The position numbers were made by a program, and so were the translations under genes. The notes beneath the pieces were generated by a model. The model saw only the letters and a list, made by a program, of their open reading frames with translations. It was not told where the DNA came from and did not search any database. Positions 16,845-24,802 of a DNA stretch of 64,000 nucleotides are shown in pieces; position 1 is the first letter of the stretch, and each line of letters begins with the position of its first letter. Origin of the DNA: Anaerocolumna sp047777345 (GTDB lineage Bacteria; Bacillota; Clostridia; Lachnospirales; Lachnospiraceae); the NCBI GenBank assembly GCA_047777345.1, contig JBKEEJ010000001.1, positions 124,001 through 188,000 on the forward strand, in the 5' to 3' direction.

Positions 16845-17937
16845 ATATCTGATAATCACTGATTTTACTGTTTCGGTATTCCGTGGGGCTAAGTCCATAG
16901 TTTTTTTTAAACTGTCTGGAAAAATAGTTTATATCTTTATAACCTAACCGATAACTTATTTCATAGATTTTTTCTTCCGTATATTTAAAGAGATATTCTG
17001 CCCGGGACATTTTTACCAGTGTAATGTAGTCATTAAAGTGAATACCGGTTTTGGTGTGAAAAGTATTGCTTAAATAGGTGCTATTTAAATAAAACCTGGC
17101 AGCCAGGACTTTTAGCTTCAGGTTTGCTTCCGGGTTATTTAAAATATATGTAATAATGTTTTTTAAAGTAGAATCTTCCACAGGAGGTTCCAGACGAGTA
17201 ATAAATTGCAGTAAGCCAGCTATCTTTCTTACATAAAAGGATTTAATGGCATTTTCGTCCCCTTCGCGGATGTAATCAATTTGATCGAGATACTGTATGG
17301 GAATGTAAAGGGATAACCAGGAGTATTCCTTATAAACTTCCGAAATAATGTTATGGTAAAATTTCTTAATCATAAGGTCTGCCTTAATCAGATTATCTCC
17401 CATAATTTTATAGATTTGCTCAAGGACAGTCTGAAACAGGCCAATAAGAGCAGGATTTTTTTCTTTAAAGTAACGGACCAGTTTTGTTTCCTCCGAAACA
17501 GGGTAGGACCATGAGCCTTCTGAAAAGTCACGGGTATGAAACGGACTGCTTGCAGGAAGGTTATCCAGATAATTTTTTGCCCTTTTTAAAAGTGTTACCA
17601 ATTCTTCTTCGGTAGCCGGTTTTACCAGGTAATCAAAAGCACCGTAAATAATACCCTGGCGTGCATATTGAAACTCACTGTATTCGCTAAGTAAAATAAC
17701 GCAGGGGCAAAGATTTTTGGTTTTAATTTCATACAATAGCTGAAGGCCGTCCATAATGGGCATACGAATATCGGTAATTACCAGGTCATAGGAAGAATTA
17801 TTTAACATTTCCAGGGCCTTTTTGCCATTGTTTGCCCGGCCGGCGATAACAAAACCGTAAGACTCTCCCCAGACAGGAAGCCTGCTTAATTCCATTAAAA
17901 AGATTTCCCTATCATCCACAATCAGAGTTTTATACAT
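16843..17937 (-). CDS. Response regulator with AraC-type DNA-binding domain
   Basis: A 364-residue regulator. The receiver domain (1-120) has the acidic pair Asp9/Asp10, phospho-acceptor Asp56 in ITDIRMP and Lys about 106 in YLVKP. The C-terminus has two AraC-type helix-turn-helix motifs (about 265-360, ending LSPTEYRNSK). A variable middle region of about 140 residues separates them, as in YesN-type regulators. The start at 17937 has a strong site (GAAGGAGGTTTCC); an upstream extension to 18030 overlaps the kinase gene. It is the third gene of the minus-strand set M67 peptidase-histidine kinase-regulator that diverges from the sulfite reductase genes, so it probably controls sulfur acquisition. 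Confidence 0.9.
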   Translation of the reverse strand: MYKTLIVDDREIFLMELSRLPVWGESYGFVIAGRANNGKKALEMLNNSSYDLVITDIRMPIMDGLQLLYEIKTKNLCPCVILLSEYSEFQYARQGIIYGAFDYLVKPATEEELVTLLKRAKNYLDNLPASSPFHTRDFSEGSWSYPVSEETKLVRYFKEKNPALIGLFQTVLEQIYKIMGDNLIKADLMIKKFYHNIISEVYKEYSWLSLYIPIQYLDQIDYIREGDENAIKSFYVRKIAGLLQFITRLEPPVEDSTLKNIITYILNNPEANLKLKVLAARFYLNSTYLSNTFHTKTGIHFNDYITLVKMSRAEYLFKYTEEKIYEISYRLGYKDINYFSRQFKKNYGLSPTEYRNSKISDYQI

Positions 17938-17987
17938 GGAAACCTCCTTCAACATAAACTGAAAGCCAATCTTTGCCCGAAAAGCGT

Positions 17988-18749
17988 TTAATTTAAAATG
18001 TCTTCTTTTGCTACGGTAAAATAAGTACATGCTCCTTTTCCAACCTCACCCGTAATCCAAACCTTGCCTCCCAGACTTTCAATCATTTTCTTTACAAGGG
18101 CAAGGCCTAAGCCGCTGCCTTCAAAGTCATCCACCGAGTGCATCCTTTGAAACATGCCAAACAGCTTTTCGGAAAATTTCATATCAAATCCTACTCCGTT
18201 GTCTTTAATATAGAATACGGGTTCATCATTTTCATATCGAAAACCGGCGGTTATTATGCCAGTTTTTCCCCGGGTAAACTTTAAGGAATTGGAAACAATA
18301 TTGGTAAATATTTGTTTTATTAAAAAACGGTCTGTTAATACCATTGGAAGATTGCTTTCATATCGCAGTTCAACCTGATTATTAACCCCATTGCTTCCTG
18401 CCAGTTCGTTAAAAACAGAATCCAAAATTTCTTTTAAATTTACGGGTTCCTTAATCGGTTCGATTTCATCCAGTTTGGTATACTCCAGCAATTTATTGAC
18501 TAAAGCCAAAGTGTCGGCACAGATAGTTCGGATATTTCTGATAAGTTCCAGACCACTGTCTTCTACCATATGGCCGTAGTCCTCCAGAAAAATTCTGGCA
18601 TAACCATCAATGGCACGGATTGGCGCCTTAATCTCATGGGATATGCTGGAGTTAAATACCTTTAAGTCATTGTTTATTTTCCCGGATTCCTGTATTTTAT
18701 TGTCTGTAATCTTTCCTTCCTTTTTGTTATATGTACGAATGGTAATCAC
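17988..18749 (-). CDS. Cytosolic sensor histidine kinase
   Basis: A 253-residue kinase with no membrane segment and no recognisable input domain. The dimerisation/phosphoacceptor helix has His38 in SISHEIKAPIRAI. The ATP-binding domain shows the N box (IFTNIVSNSLKFT), the G1 box (YIKDNGVGFDM), an F box (LFGMFQRMH) and the G2 box (GSGLGLALVKK). It starts with GTG at 18749, overlapping the TGA of the peptidase gene by four bases (GTGA), which implies translational coupling. Its partner is the regulator 50 bases downstream. Without a sensor domain it must receive its signal through a partner protein or the short N-terminal segment. Confidence 0.9.
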   Translation of the reverse strand: MITIRTYNKKEGKITDNKIQESGKINNDLKVFNSSISHEIKAPIRAIDGYARIFLEDYGHMVEDSGLELIRNIRTICADTLALVNKLLEYTKLDEIEPIKEPVNLKEILDSVFNELAGSNGVNNQVELRYESNLPMVLTDRFLIKQIFTNIVSNSLKFTRGKTGIITAGFRYENDEPVFYIKDNGVGFDMKFSEKLFGMFQRMHSVDDFEGSGLGLALVKKMIESLGGKVWITGEVGKGACTYFTVAKEDILN

Positions 18750-19159
18750 TTCACAATCTGCAATTCTTCTTTTTCTACAACCTGATCATTAATATAAAAG
18801 CTGTTGATAACAGGATTTTCTTTATCCTGTAGGGAAATAATAACATAGCTTAAGCTAGGATCAAAGGCCAGCCTTATATCTTCCGCCGAAGGCCTGGAAG
18901 GGGTAGCAGGATGGCTGTGAAAATTCCCCAGCAATGCAAAGTTATTTTTTCTGATTTGGGATATTACCCGGAACTGTTCTTTCATGTCCATAGAAAAGTG
19001 TTCCGGGCTTTGGTCAATGTTTTTTAGATAAAACACTTTAGTTACGGTTTTGACTCCGTCTTTAATTGTTCCCGCAAGAAGGCCGCAGCATTCGTTTGGA
19101 AGGCCCCTAATACAGTAAGCAAACAAAGCTTTTATCTGTTCTTCCTGAAAAATAATCAT
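18746..19159 (-). CDS. M67/JAMM-family metallopeptidase
   Basis: A 137-residue MPN+ domain protease. The JAMM zinc site is complete: Glu23, His81, His83 (NFHSHPATPSRPSAED), Ser91 and Asp94. Bacterial relatives act beside ThiS/MoaD-like sulfur carriers: Mec cleaves cysteine from CysO in mycobacteria, and HcyD trims the C-terminus of HcyS in Wolinella. A ThiS-like carrier ending GGGN is encoded 3 kb away, so trimming that carrier or releasing an amino acid from it is the likely job. ATG at 19159 is chosen for the GAGGAT site; a GTG at 19180 is an alternative. It is coupled to the histidine kinase gene by a 4-base overlap. Confidence 0.88.
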   Translation of the reverse strand: MIIFQEEQIKALFAYCIRGLPNECCGLLAGTIKDGVKTVTKVFYLKNIDQSPEHFSMDMKEQFRVISQIRKNNFALLGNFHSHPATPSRPSAEDIRLAFDPSLSYVIISLQDKENPVINSFYINDQVVEKEELQIVK

Positions 19160-19314
19160 GCATACATCCTCACTTATCACACTTTTATTCCTATAATCAG
19201 ATAGGAATTATATAGTATAAATATATAATGAGTTCCATAATCTGTCAATAAATATTTTTTAAGGAGACAAGAAAAAACCAAAGATTCTCTGATAAAGACC
19301 TAAAGATAATCACA

Positions 19315-19343
19315 TTGTCAGATTATGAATAACACTTTATAAT
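19315..19343 (+). promoter_or_regulatory. Sigma-A promoter of the sulfite reductase operon
   Basis: TTGTCA (19315-19320), 17-base spacer, TATAAT (19338-19343), 48 bases before the ATG at 19391. The divergent spacer also holds an imperfect dyad around 19202-19235 (GGAATTATATA against TATATAATGAGTTCC), a possible operator. Confidence 0.75.
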
Positions 19344-19390
19344 AGCTGTAATTAAAAAACAGGAAAAGAAATGGAATCATGGAGCCGGTA

Positions 19391-20332
19391 ATGAAATCTG
19401 TAATTGATATAAGCGAAGAAGGTGCAGGAATGGATGAAAAAATATATAAAGAGCTGAAAAAAGGCGGTTTTATGCGCCAGATACAGGAAGGAAAGTTCTC
19501 AATGCGCTTAAGGGTGGTAGGAGGACAGTTAAAAGCTAAACAAATAGCCAAGATAAGTGAAATAGCGGAAAAATACGGGAAGGGTTATATACATATGACG
19601 TCCAGGCAGGGAGTTGAAATACCCTTTATTGATTTTAAGGATATTAATTCGGTCAAAGAAGAACTGGCGCAGGTAGGCTTACAGCCCGGTGCCTGCGGCC
19701 CCCGGGTCAGAACCATAACAGCCTGTCAGGGTAACAGTATTTGCCCCAGCGGCCTGATTGAAACCAGTGTTTTGGCAAAGGAACTGGATGCCATATATTT
19801 TGCCAGGGAACTTCCACACAAATTTAAGATTGGAATTACAGGCTGCCGGAATAACTGCCTTAAGGCGGAAGAAAATGACTTGGGAATTAAAGGAGGAATA
19901 AAGCCTTTTTGGGAGCCTTTATCCTGTACTTATTGCGGCCTGTGTGAAGCAGTCTGTCCCGCCAAAACCATTGCCGTGGATAAAAGCAGCAAAAGGGTGT
20001 TATTTGATGAAAACAAGTGTATTTATTGCGGAAAATGTGTGAAATCTTGTCCTATGGACTGCTGGAGAGGGGTAAACGGGTATATTACTTCTTTTGGAGG
20101 ACTCTTTGGCAATACCATTGCTTCAGGACAGAATTTATTGCCCCTAATTACCAATAAGGAAACCCTGATTCGGGTAATTGACGCGGCAATTGAATTTTTT
20201 AAAGAATATGGAAAATCGGGTGAGCGTTTCCGCTTTACCATAGAACGTATCGGTATAGAAAAATTAAAGGAGAAACTAAAAGAAGCCTACACTGAATCAA
20301 CAAATGACAGCCAGGTAAAGACTGATAAATAG
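19391..20332 (+). CDS. Small siroheme/ferredoxin-type sulfite (or nitrite) reductase
   Basis: A 313-residue cytosolic redox enzyme. The siroheme-[4Fe-4S] signature C-x5-C...C-x3-C is present: Cys112/Cys118 in TACQGNSICPSG and Cys152/Cys156 in GCRNNCLKA. Two ferredoxin clusters are inserted after it (CTYCGLCEAVCP and CIYCGKCVKSCP). This layout, a single half-size reductase with built-in ferredoxin, is like the small assimilatory-type sulfite reductases of anaerobes and AsrC. With TusA, ThiF and ThiS homologues downstream, six-electron reduction of sulfite to sulfide is far more likely than nitrite. ATG 19391 is favoured by GGAG at 19381-19384; ATG 19379 is also in frame. Confidence 0.87.
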   Translation: MKSVIDISEEGAGMDEKIYKELKKGGFMRQIQEGKFSMRLRVVGGQLKAKQIAKISEIAEKYGKGYIHMTSRQGVEIPFIDFKDINSVKEELAQVGLQPGACGPRVRTITACQGNSICPSGLIETSVLAKELDAIYFARELPHKFKIGITGCRNNCLKAEENDLGIKGGIKPFWEPLSCTYCGLCEAVCPAKTIAVDKSSKRVLFDENKCIYCGKCVKSCPMDCWRGVNGYITSFGGLFGNTIASGQNLLPLITNKETLIRVIDAAIEFFKEYGKSGERFRFTIERIGIEKLKEKLKEAYTESTNDSQVKTDK

Positions 20333-20365
20333 AATATGCAAAAAAGCATATGGAAAGGAGTTACC

Positions 20366-20620
20366 ATGAGTGAGAGAAAGCCGGATGGTTTTATAGATAT
20401 AACCGATGTAATCTGCCCCATTACTTTTGTTAAGACAAAAGTGGCATTGGAGGAACTGGAAAATGGGCAGATTCTTCAGATTCGGTTAAATGAAGGGGAA
20501 GCCATACAGAATGTGCCCCGAAGTTTAAAAGACGAGAAACATAAAGTAATTAGTCTTAATAACAATCAGGATGGCACTTATACCATAGAAGTAATAAAGG
20601 GCGGCCTCCTTCATGAGTAA
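20366..20620 (+). CDS. tusA: TusA-family sulfurtransferase
   Basis: An 84-residue protein of the TusA/SirA/YedF fold. The conserved cysteine lies early, in ITDVICPITFVKTKVAL, followed by the LEELENGQILQIRLNEGEA strand and helix typical of the family. TusA proteins carry sulfur as a persulfide on that cysteine. The family's usual CPxP is CPIT here. It begins at ATG 20366 after GGAAAGGAG; the longer frame from 20336 has no ribosome site. It sits 33 bases after the sulfite reductase, so it may accept or shuttle the reduced sulfur. Confidence 0.88.
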   Translation: MSERKPDGFIDITDVICPITFVKTKVALEELENGQILQIRLNEGEAIQNVPRSLKDEKHKVISLNNNQDGTYTIEVIKGGLLHE

Positions 20621-20698
20621 AGTAAGGGACATTTCAATTGGTTTTTTTTAATATCATAAATACTTTTATGGCGGTAAAAAGACCGAAAGGGGTTTTTC

Positions 20699-21127
20699 AT
20701 GAAGAAAATCAGAGTTTTAATTGTTGAAGAATATAAATATATTGCCGATTTGAATGTCCTGGAACTAAAAAGGGGAGGTTTTTTGGTGGAAAGCCAGTAT
20801 GTAAGCAGTGAGGAATCCATGATTCAAGCATTAAAGGAGAAATGGGATATTATCCTGTCGGATAATTCCACCCCACATTTTAATGCAATTCAGGCTTTGT
20901 TTACCAGAAACAGAATATCCCCAAAAACACCGTTTATTATTGTGTCGGAAGATGTGTTGCCGGAAAGTATTAAATTTGCCATGAAAAACGGGTGCTGCGC
21001 TTATCTTTTAAAGGAAAACCTTCATCAGCTTGCCATACTGGTACGAAACATTATAAACAGAAATACGGACTCCAATACTGATAAGAATATGGGAAAAAAC
21101 ACAGATAAGAATATGGAGTATCATTAA
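20699..21127 (+). CDS. Stand-alone response-regulator receiver protein
   Basis: A 142-residue single-domain protein. It has the receiver pattern: acidic residues Glu10/Glu11 after a hydrophobic strand (RVLIVEEYK), phospho-acceptor candidate Asp55 in ILSDNSTP, a Ser in IIVSED and Lys in YLLKEN. The usual Asp-Asp acidic pair is Glu-Glu, so phosphorylation may be altered. There is no output domain; the C-terminus is a low-complexity tail of repeated NTD/KNM units. It lies between tusA and the ThiF-type gene, in the same direction, and may be a second target or a phosphate sink for the cytosolic kinase at 18 kb. That link is inference from proximity. Confidence 0.8.
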   Translation: MKKIRVLIVEEYKYIADLNVLELKRGGFLVESQYVSSEESMIQALKEKWDIILSDNSTPHFNAIQALFTRNRISPKTPFIIVSEDVLPESIKFAMKNGCCAYLLKENLHQLAILVRNIINRNTDSNTDKNMGKNTDKNMEYH

Positions 21128-21167
21128 AAATAAAACAGTGCCCAACTTGGCACGGATAGGAGTTCAT

Positions 21168-21983
21168 ATGAATTTTACCAATACACAGCTGGAACGCTAT
21201 TCAAGACATATTATCCTTCGGGATATCGGAGTGAAAGGACAGGAAAAACTGTTAAAAGGGAAGGTACTTATCATAGGTGCCGGCGGACTTGGTGCACCTG
21301 CGGCCCTTTATTTGGGCGCAGCAGGAGTAGGAACCATCGGTATTGCAGACGGAGACACCGTTGACTTATCTAATTTACAGCGCCAGGTTATTCATACCAG
21401 CCGGGATGTGGGAAAGGCAAAGGTACTTTCAGCCAGGGAAACCATTAATGCCATTAATCCGGATGTAAATGTGATTACCTATCAGGAAAGGGTAACCTCA
21501 GATAATATCAAAGATATTATTAAGGATCAGGATTATGATTTTATACTGGATGGGACGGATAATTTTCCGGTTAAATTTTTAATTAATGATGCCTGCGTTA
21601 TGTTAAAAAAACCCTTTTCCCATGCCGGCATTATACGTTTCCAGGGACAGACCATGACTTATGTGCCGGGGAAAGGCCCCTGTTATCGTTGTGTTTTTAA
21701 GAATCCGCCTCCTCCGGATTTGGTACCTACCTGTCAGCAGGCAGGTGTTTTGGGAGTTATGGGAGGCGTAATCGGTACGATTCAAGCTACGGAAGCCATT
21801 AAATACATAACCGGTGTGGGAAACCTATTGACGGGATATTTGTTAACCTATGATGCGAAAGAAATGGAATTTCGGAAAGTTAAGATTAAAAAGAACAGTA
21901 ACTGTGAAATCTGTGGGGAAAATCCATCCATCAGGAAACTTATTGATTACGAAATAGGTGGCTGCAGTCTGGCTGACAGATAA
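21168..21983 (+). CDS. MoeB/ThiF-type E1-like sulfur-carrier adenylyltransferase
   Basis: A 271-residue ATP-dependent enzyme that adenylates the C-terminal glycine of a ThiS/MoaD-like carrier. The N-terminus has RYSRHIILRDIGVKGQ, the nucleotide-binding loop GAGGLGAPAALYLG (about residues 36-49) and DTVDLSNLQRQ. A zinc site is formed by CYRC (near 173) and CEIC (near 246). Cys near 190 in DLVPTCQQAGVLG matches the conserved cysteine of this family. The rhodanese domain found in some MoeB proteins is absent. ATG 21168 has ATAGGAG before it. It precedes the carrier gene, and the HcyF/ThiF role in sulfur carrier activation is the natural reading. Confidence 0.9.
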   Translation: MNFTNTQLERYSRHIILRDIGVKGQEKLLKGKVLIIGAGGLGAPAALYLGAAGVGTIGIADGDTVDLSNLQRQVIHTSRDVGKAKVLSARETINAINPDVNVITYQERVTSDNIKDIIKDQDYDFILDGTDNFPVKFLINDACVMLKKPFSHAGIIRFQGQTMTYVPGKGPCYRCVFKNPPPPDLVPTCQQAGVLGVMGGVIGTIQATEAIKYITGVGNLLTGYLLTYDAKEMEFRKVKIKKNSNCEICGENPSIRKLIDYEIGGCSLADR

Positions 21984-22076
21984 AAAGCAATGGAACAGAC
22001 AAGGTAACGGGAAAGATATAAAATATATGAAACACCGGTGGCATTAACGAAAACAGTAAGTGGAAAGGAGCTAAAT

Positions 22077-22283
22077 ATGACAATTATCTTAAATGGTAAG
22101 GAAACATCCTTTAAGGAAGAAATCACTATCAGCGAACTGCTAAAGCAAGGTTATGTTAAGATGCAGGAATATGTAACGGTACAGGTAAATGAGGAAATTA
22201 TACCCCGGGCTGATTATGATACTTATGTATTAAAAGATAAAGACGTGGTGGAGTGCCTTTATTATATGGGCGGCGGCAATTAA
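22077..22283 (+). CDS. ThiS/MoaD-like sulfur carrier protein with extended C-terminus
   Basis: A 68-residue beta-grasp protein. It has the ThiS layout MTIILNGKE...TISELL...VTVQVNEEIIPRADYDTYVLKDKDVVE, ending YYMGGGN. Active carriers end in Gly-Gly, whose carboxylate becomes a thiocarboxylate. Here one asparagine follows the glycines, so the protein should be inactive until trimmed. The M67 peptidase at 18746-19159 is the obvious candidate, as for HcyS/HcyD. Start ATG 22077 follows GGAAAGGAG; the frame upstream to 22038 has no ribosome site. It is the last gene before tandem hairpins. It could serve homocysteine, cysteine or thiamine synthesis; no thiG or thiH is nearby. Confidence 0.9.
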   Translation: MTIILNGKETSFKEEITISELLKQGYVKMQEYVTVQVNEEIIPRADYDTYVLKDKDVVECLYYMGGGN

Positions 22284-22310
22284 GTGTAAAGAAACTGACC
22301 GGACAACCGG

Positions 22311-22391
22311 AGGTTTTAGAAAGGAACATAAAATGTCCTCTTTCTAAAACCTTTTTTGATTCATAGGAAATCTCATCCTATGAATCAAAAA
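22311..22391 (+). terminator. Tandem hairpins after the sulfur carrier gene
   Basis: First stem: AGGTTTTAGAAAG (22311-22323) pairs with CTTTCTAAAACCT, followed by a T tract at 22352-22357. Second stem: TTTTTGATTCATAGGA (22353-22368) pairs exactly with TCCTATGAATCAAAAA (22376-22391). The first is a standard terminator. Its T tract is the foot of the second, which has no T tract of its own after the stem. Confidence 0.8.
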
Positions 22392-22436
22392 CCCGGAAAC
22401 TTATTTACTGACTAAAACAATGAATGGAGAGATTGT

Positions 22437-23528
22437 ATGAAGAAAAAATGGCTAAGTTTTTTTATTATACTTACGGTAACAATGGCTTTTTTTTACGGAT
22501 GCGGTTCCAAAGCAGATGAAAAGGAGACAAATGTTTACAAAGAACAAAATACCGACACAGAGGACGGGTTCACAGAAGAATCGGCAAAAGAAGATAAAGG
22601 AAAGAAAAGTACCGACGGCCTGGTAATACGATCCTCTCTTTTCCCGACACCGGCCTATGATAACCAGATCTATCTTGCCAAAGTAAAAGGGTTCTTAGAC
22701 GAAGAATTTGCGAAGGATAATATTAAAATCGAGTTAATTGAATTTGCTAACGGTCCGGCAGCCAACGAGGCTTTAATTGCCGGGGAAATTGATATAGCCC
22801 ATGCCATTGGGGACCAGCCTATGATTACCGGTATTGCCGCCGGTTCCAATGCCAAAGCCCTTACTACTTTATCCAGACAGACTTCGACCCAGGGAGTTTA
22901 TATCCGTTCCGATTCTTCCATATCCAAAGTAGAGGATTTAAAGGGAAAAAAAATTGCTGTGGGCATAGGTACCTTTACGCATAAATGTGTGGTTGGAATT
23001 TTAGAAGAGTATGGGATTAAGGAAGATGAGGTGGAGTTAATTAACTTTCCCTTAACGACAGAAAGTATTGCGGCCTTGGTAAAAGGGGATATTGACGCAC
23101 TGGTGGGCAATTTTTCCAACACATATGAATATGTGAAAGACGGTACCATTAAGCAGCTGGTGGACTTTACCACATATCCTGCCTACACTTTCCTGGTGGT
23201 CGGCAACCATATTATTGAAAAGTACCCGGAGGTAACCCAGAGACTGGTAAATGTTATTGTAAAAACTCAGAACTGGGCTGATGAAAACCCGGAAGAAGCG
23301 GCAAGGATTGTTGCAGATTATACCGGGCAAAGTTATGAGGCCGTATACGAATTGCGTTCCCAGGTAGATTTTAAACTTGGCATTACAGAAGAAGACATAA
23401 AGCAGTTAGAGTATACCTACAACTTTTTGAAAGATCATGACTATTTGTCAAATGAACTTAATGACTTAAGCATTTTATATGATGATTCATTTATTAACAA
23501 AGCTTTAAAAGAGCAGAATGCGAGGTAG
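22437..23528 (+). CDS. ABC transporter substrate-binding lipoprotein, sulfonate/taurine/nitrate type
   Basis: A 363-residue lipoprotein of the SsuA/TauA/NMT1 group. A signal peptide ends at the lipobox MAFFYGC (Cys22), followed by an acidic Lys/Glu/Thr-rich linker. The mature part starts IRSSLFPTPAYDNQIYLAKVKGF and includes PAANEALIAGEIDIA, TLSRQTSTQGVYIR and DLKGKKIAVGIGTFTHK, the usual pattern for aliphatic sulfonate or related binding proteins. It should capture an organic anion outside the cell and deliver it to the permease encoded four genes on. Ribosome site GGAGAG. The neighbouring sulfite reductase makes a sulfur-containing ligand likely, but the ligand is not fixed by sequence. Confidence 0.85.
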   Translation: MKKKWLSFFIILTVTMAFFYGCGSKADEKETNVYKEQNTDTEDGFTEESAKEDKGKKSTDGLVIRSSLFPTPAYDNQIYLAKVKGFLDEEFAKDNIKIELIEFANGPAANEALIAGEIDIAHAIGDQPMITGIAAGSNAKALTTLSRQTSTQGVYIRSDSSISKVEDLKGKKIAVGIGTFTHKCVVGILEEYGIKEDEVELINFPLTTESIAALVKGDIDALVGNFSNTYEYVKDGTIKQLVDFTTYPAYTFLVVGNHIIEKYPEVTQRLVNVIVKTQNWADENPEEAARIVADYTGQSYEAVYELRSQVDFKLGITEEDIKQLEYTYNFLKDHDYLSNELNDLSILYDDSFINKALKEQNAR

Positions 23529-23530
23529 TT

Positions 23531-24787
23531 ATGACCGATATTTTAAATTGGAGGGAAAGAGAATTAAGCCTTGATGAGGTTGCGGCAAAATACCCGGATG
23601 TTCCGAAGTTAGTAATATTAAAAATCGATTTAACCAGACGTGGGGTCATTTATTCCCAAAGGGCTTTTGAAGCAGTAGACCCTGATTTGCATTATATTCA
23701 AAGTGAAAATATTAACATAAATGAAAATTATGCCGCCCCGGAAGGCTTTTTATTAAGAGACGGAACATCTGTATGCAGAACCCATATGAAAACCTATAAA
23801 TTTCACCGGGAACCCTATGTAATCGATTATATAGACAATAAATTTTATGTCACAGATGAAGGAAGAATTATAGAAGAAATATTTCCATGGGAAAAGCCAG
23901 ATTTTTATGACAAGGTAACCAGCAACGGTACTCCTATGAACAAAGTGGCAAGGGTAAGATCCCAGCGGTTTGAGGTTCACCCTAACCTGGTTTGCCATTA
24001 CTGGAATAATCCCAAGGACGGATGTAAATACTGTGGACTTTTTGCGGTGCACAGAAAAGACGCAGGCATTGGATATCCGGATTCCTTTTATCAGGATATC
24101 GAGGAAACCGCTGTGGAGGCCTTTAAACAAAAGGGAAGATATGCCAACGTACATATGACGGCGGGTTCGGTACTAAGCGGAAAAGAAATATTTGACGATG
24201 AACTGGAAATTTATATTAAATCCATACAGGCGGTAGGAAAAGCTTTTAAGGAACCCTGGATACCCATGCAAATTGTGGCCAGCGCATTTAATGAACGGCA
24301 GTTAAAAAGGCTAAAGAACGAAACCGGTATTACTACCTTTGATACGGATATGGAGGTACTGGATGAAGAACTGTACAAGTGGATTTGTCCGGGAAAAGAA
24401 AGAACGGTAGGGTACCGTGAATGGAAGCGCAGATTGTTTACGGCGGTAGATATCTTTGGCCGGGGCAATGTCAATACCGGTGTGGTGGTAGGGGTAGAAC
24501 TTGCCCGGCCCAATGGCTACAAAACGGAAGACGAAGCCTATGAAAAACTTATGAAACAGGCGGAAGATATTACAAGCCATGACGTTGCCCTTACTTTAAA
24601 TATATGGACTCCGGTAAAAGGCTCTGTTTTCTTTAAACAAAACAATCCGTCCTTAGAGTATTATGTCCGTGTTGCCAAAGGATTTGCTGAACTTCATAAG
24701 AAATATAAGTTAACCATTATACCCGATGACTACCGCCGGTGCGGCAATCATGCCAATATGGACCTGGACCGTTTGCTTCAGATATAA
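23531..24787 (+). CDS. Radical SAM protein with atypical CX9CX2C cluster motif
   Basis: A 418-residue cytosolic protein. The three probable [4Fe-4S]-ligating cysteines are Cys155, Cys165 and Cys168 in CHYWNNPKDGCKYC, spacing CX9CX2C instead of the usual CX3CX2C. The C-terminal half looks like a partial TIM barrel: HMTAGSVLSG matches the glycine-rich SAM-binding strand, and VNTGVVVGVELARP and TLNIWTPVKGSV fit later strands. The first 140 residues are a separate domain I do not recognise. It starts two bases after the binding-protein stop, so it is tightly coupled to import. I infer it acts on the imported compound, possibly cleaving a C-S bond; the reaction is unknown. Confidence 0.78.
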   Translation: MTDILNWRERELSLDEVAAKYPDVPKLVILKIDLTRRGVIYSQRAFEAVDPDLHYIQSENININENYAAPEGFLLRDGTSVCRTHMKTYKFHREPYVIDYIDNKFYVTDEGRIIEEIFPWEKPDFYDKVTSNGTPMNKVARVRSQRFEVHPNLVCHYWNNPKDGCKYCGLFAVHRKDAGIGYPDSFYQDIEETAVEAFKQKGRYANVHMTAGSVLSGKEIFDDELEIYIKSIQAVGKAFKEPWIPMQIVASAFNERQLKRLKNETGITTFDTDMEVLDEELYKWICPGKERTVGYREWKRRLFTAVDIFGRGNVNTGVVVGVELARPNGYKTEDEAYEKLMKQAEDITSHDVALTLNIWTPVKGSVFFKQNNPSLEYYVRVAKGFAELHKKYKLTIIPDDYRRCGNHANMDLDRLLQI

Positions 24788-24802
24788 GGGAGGTGATTTT
24801 CA

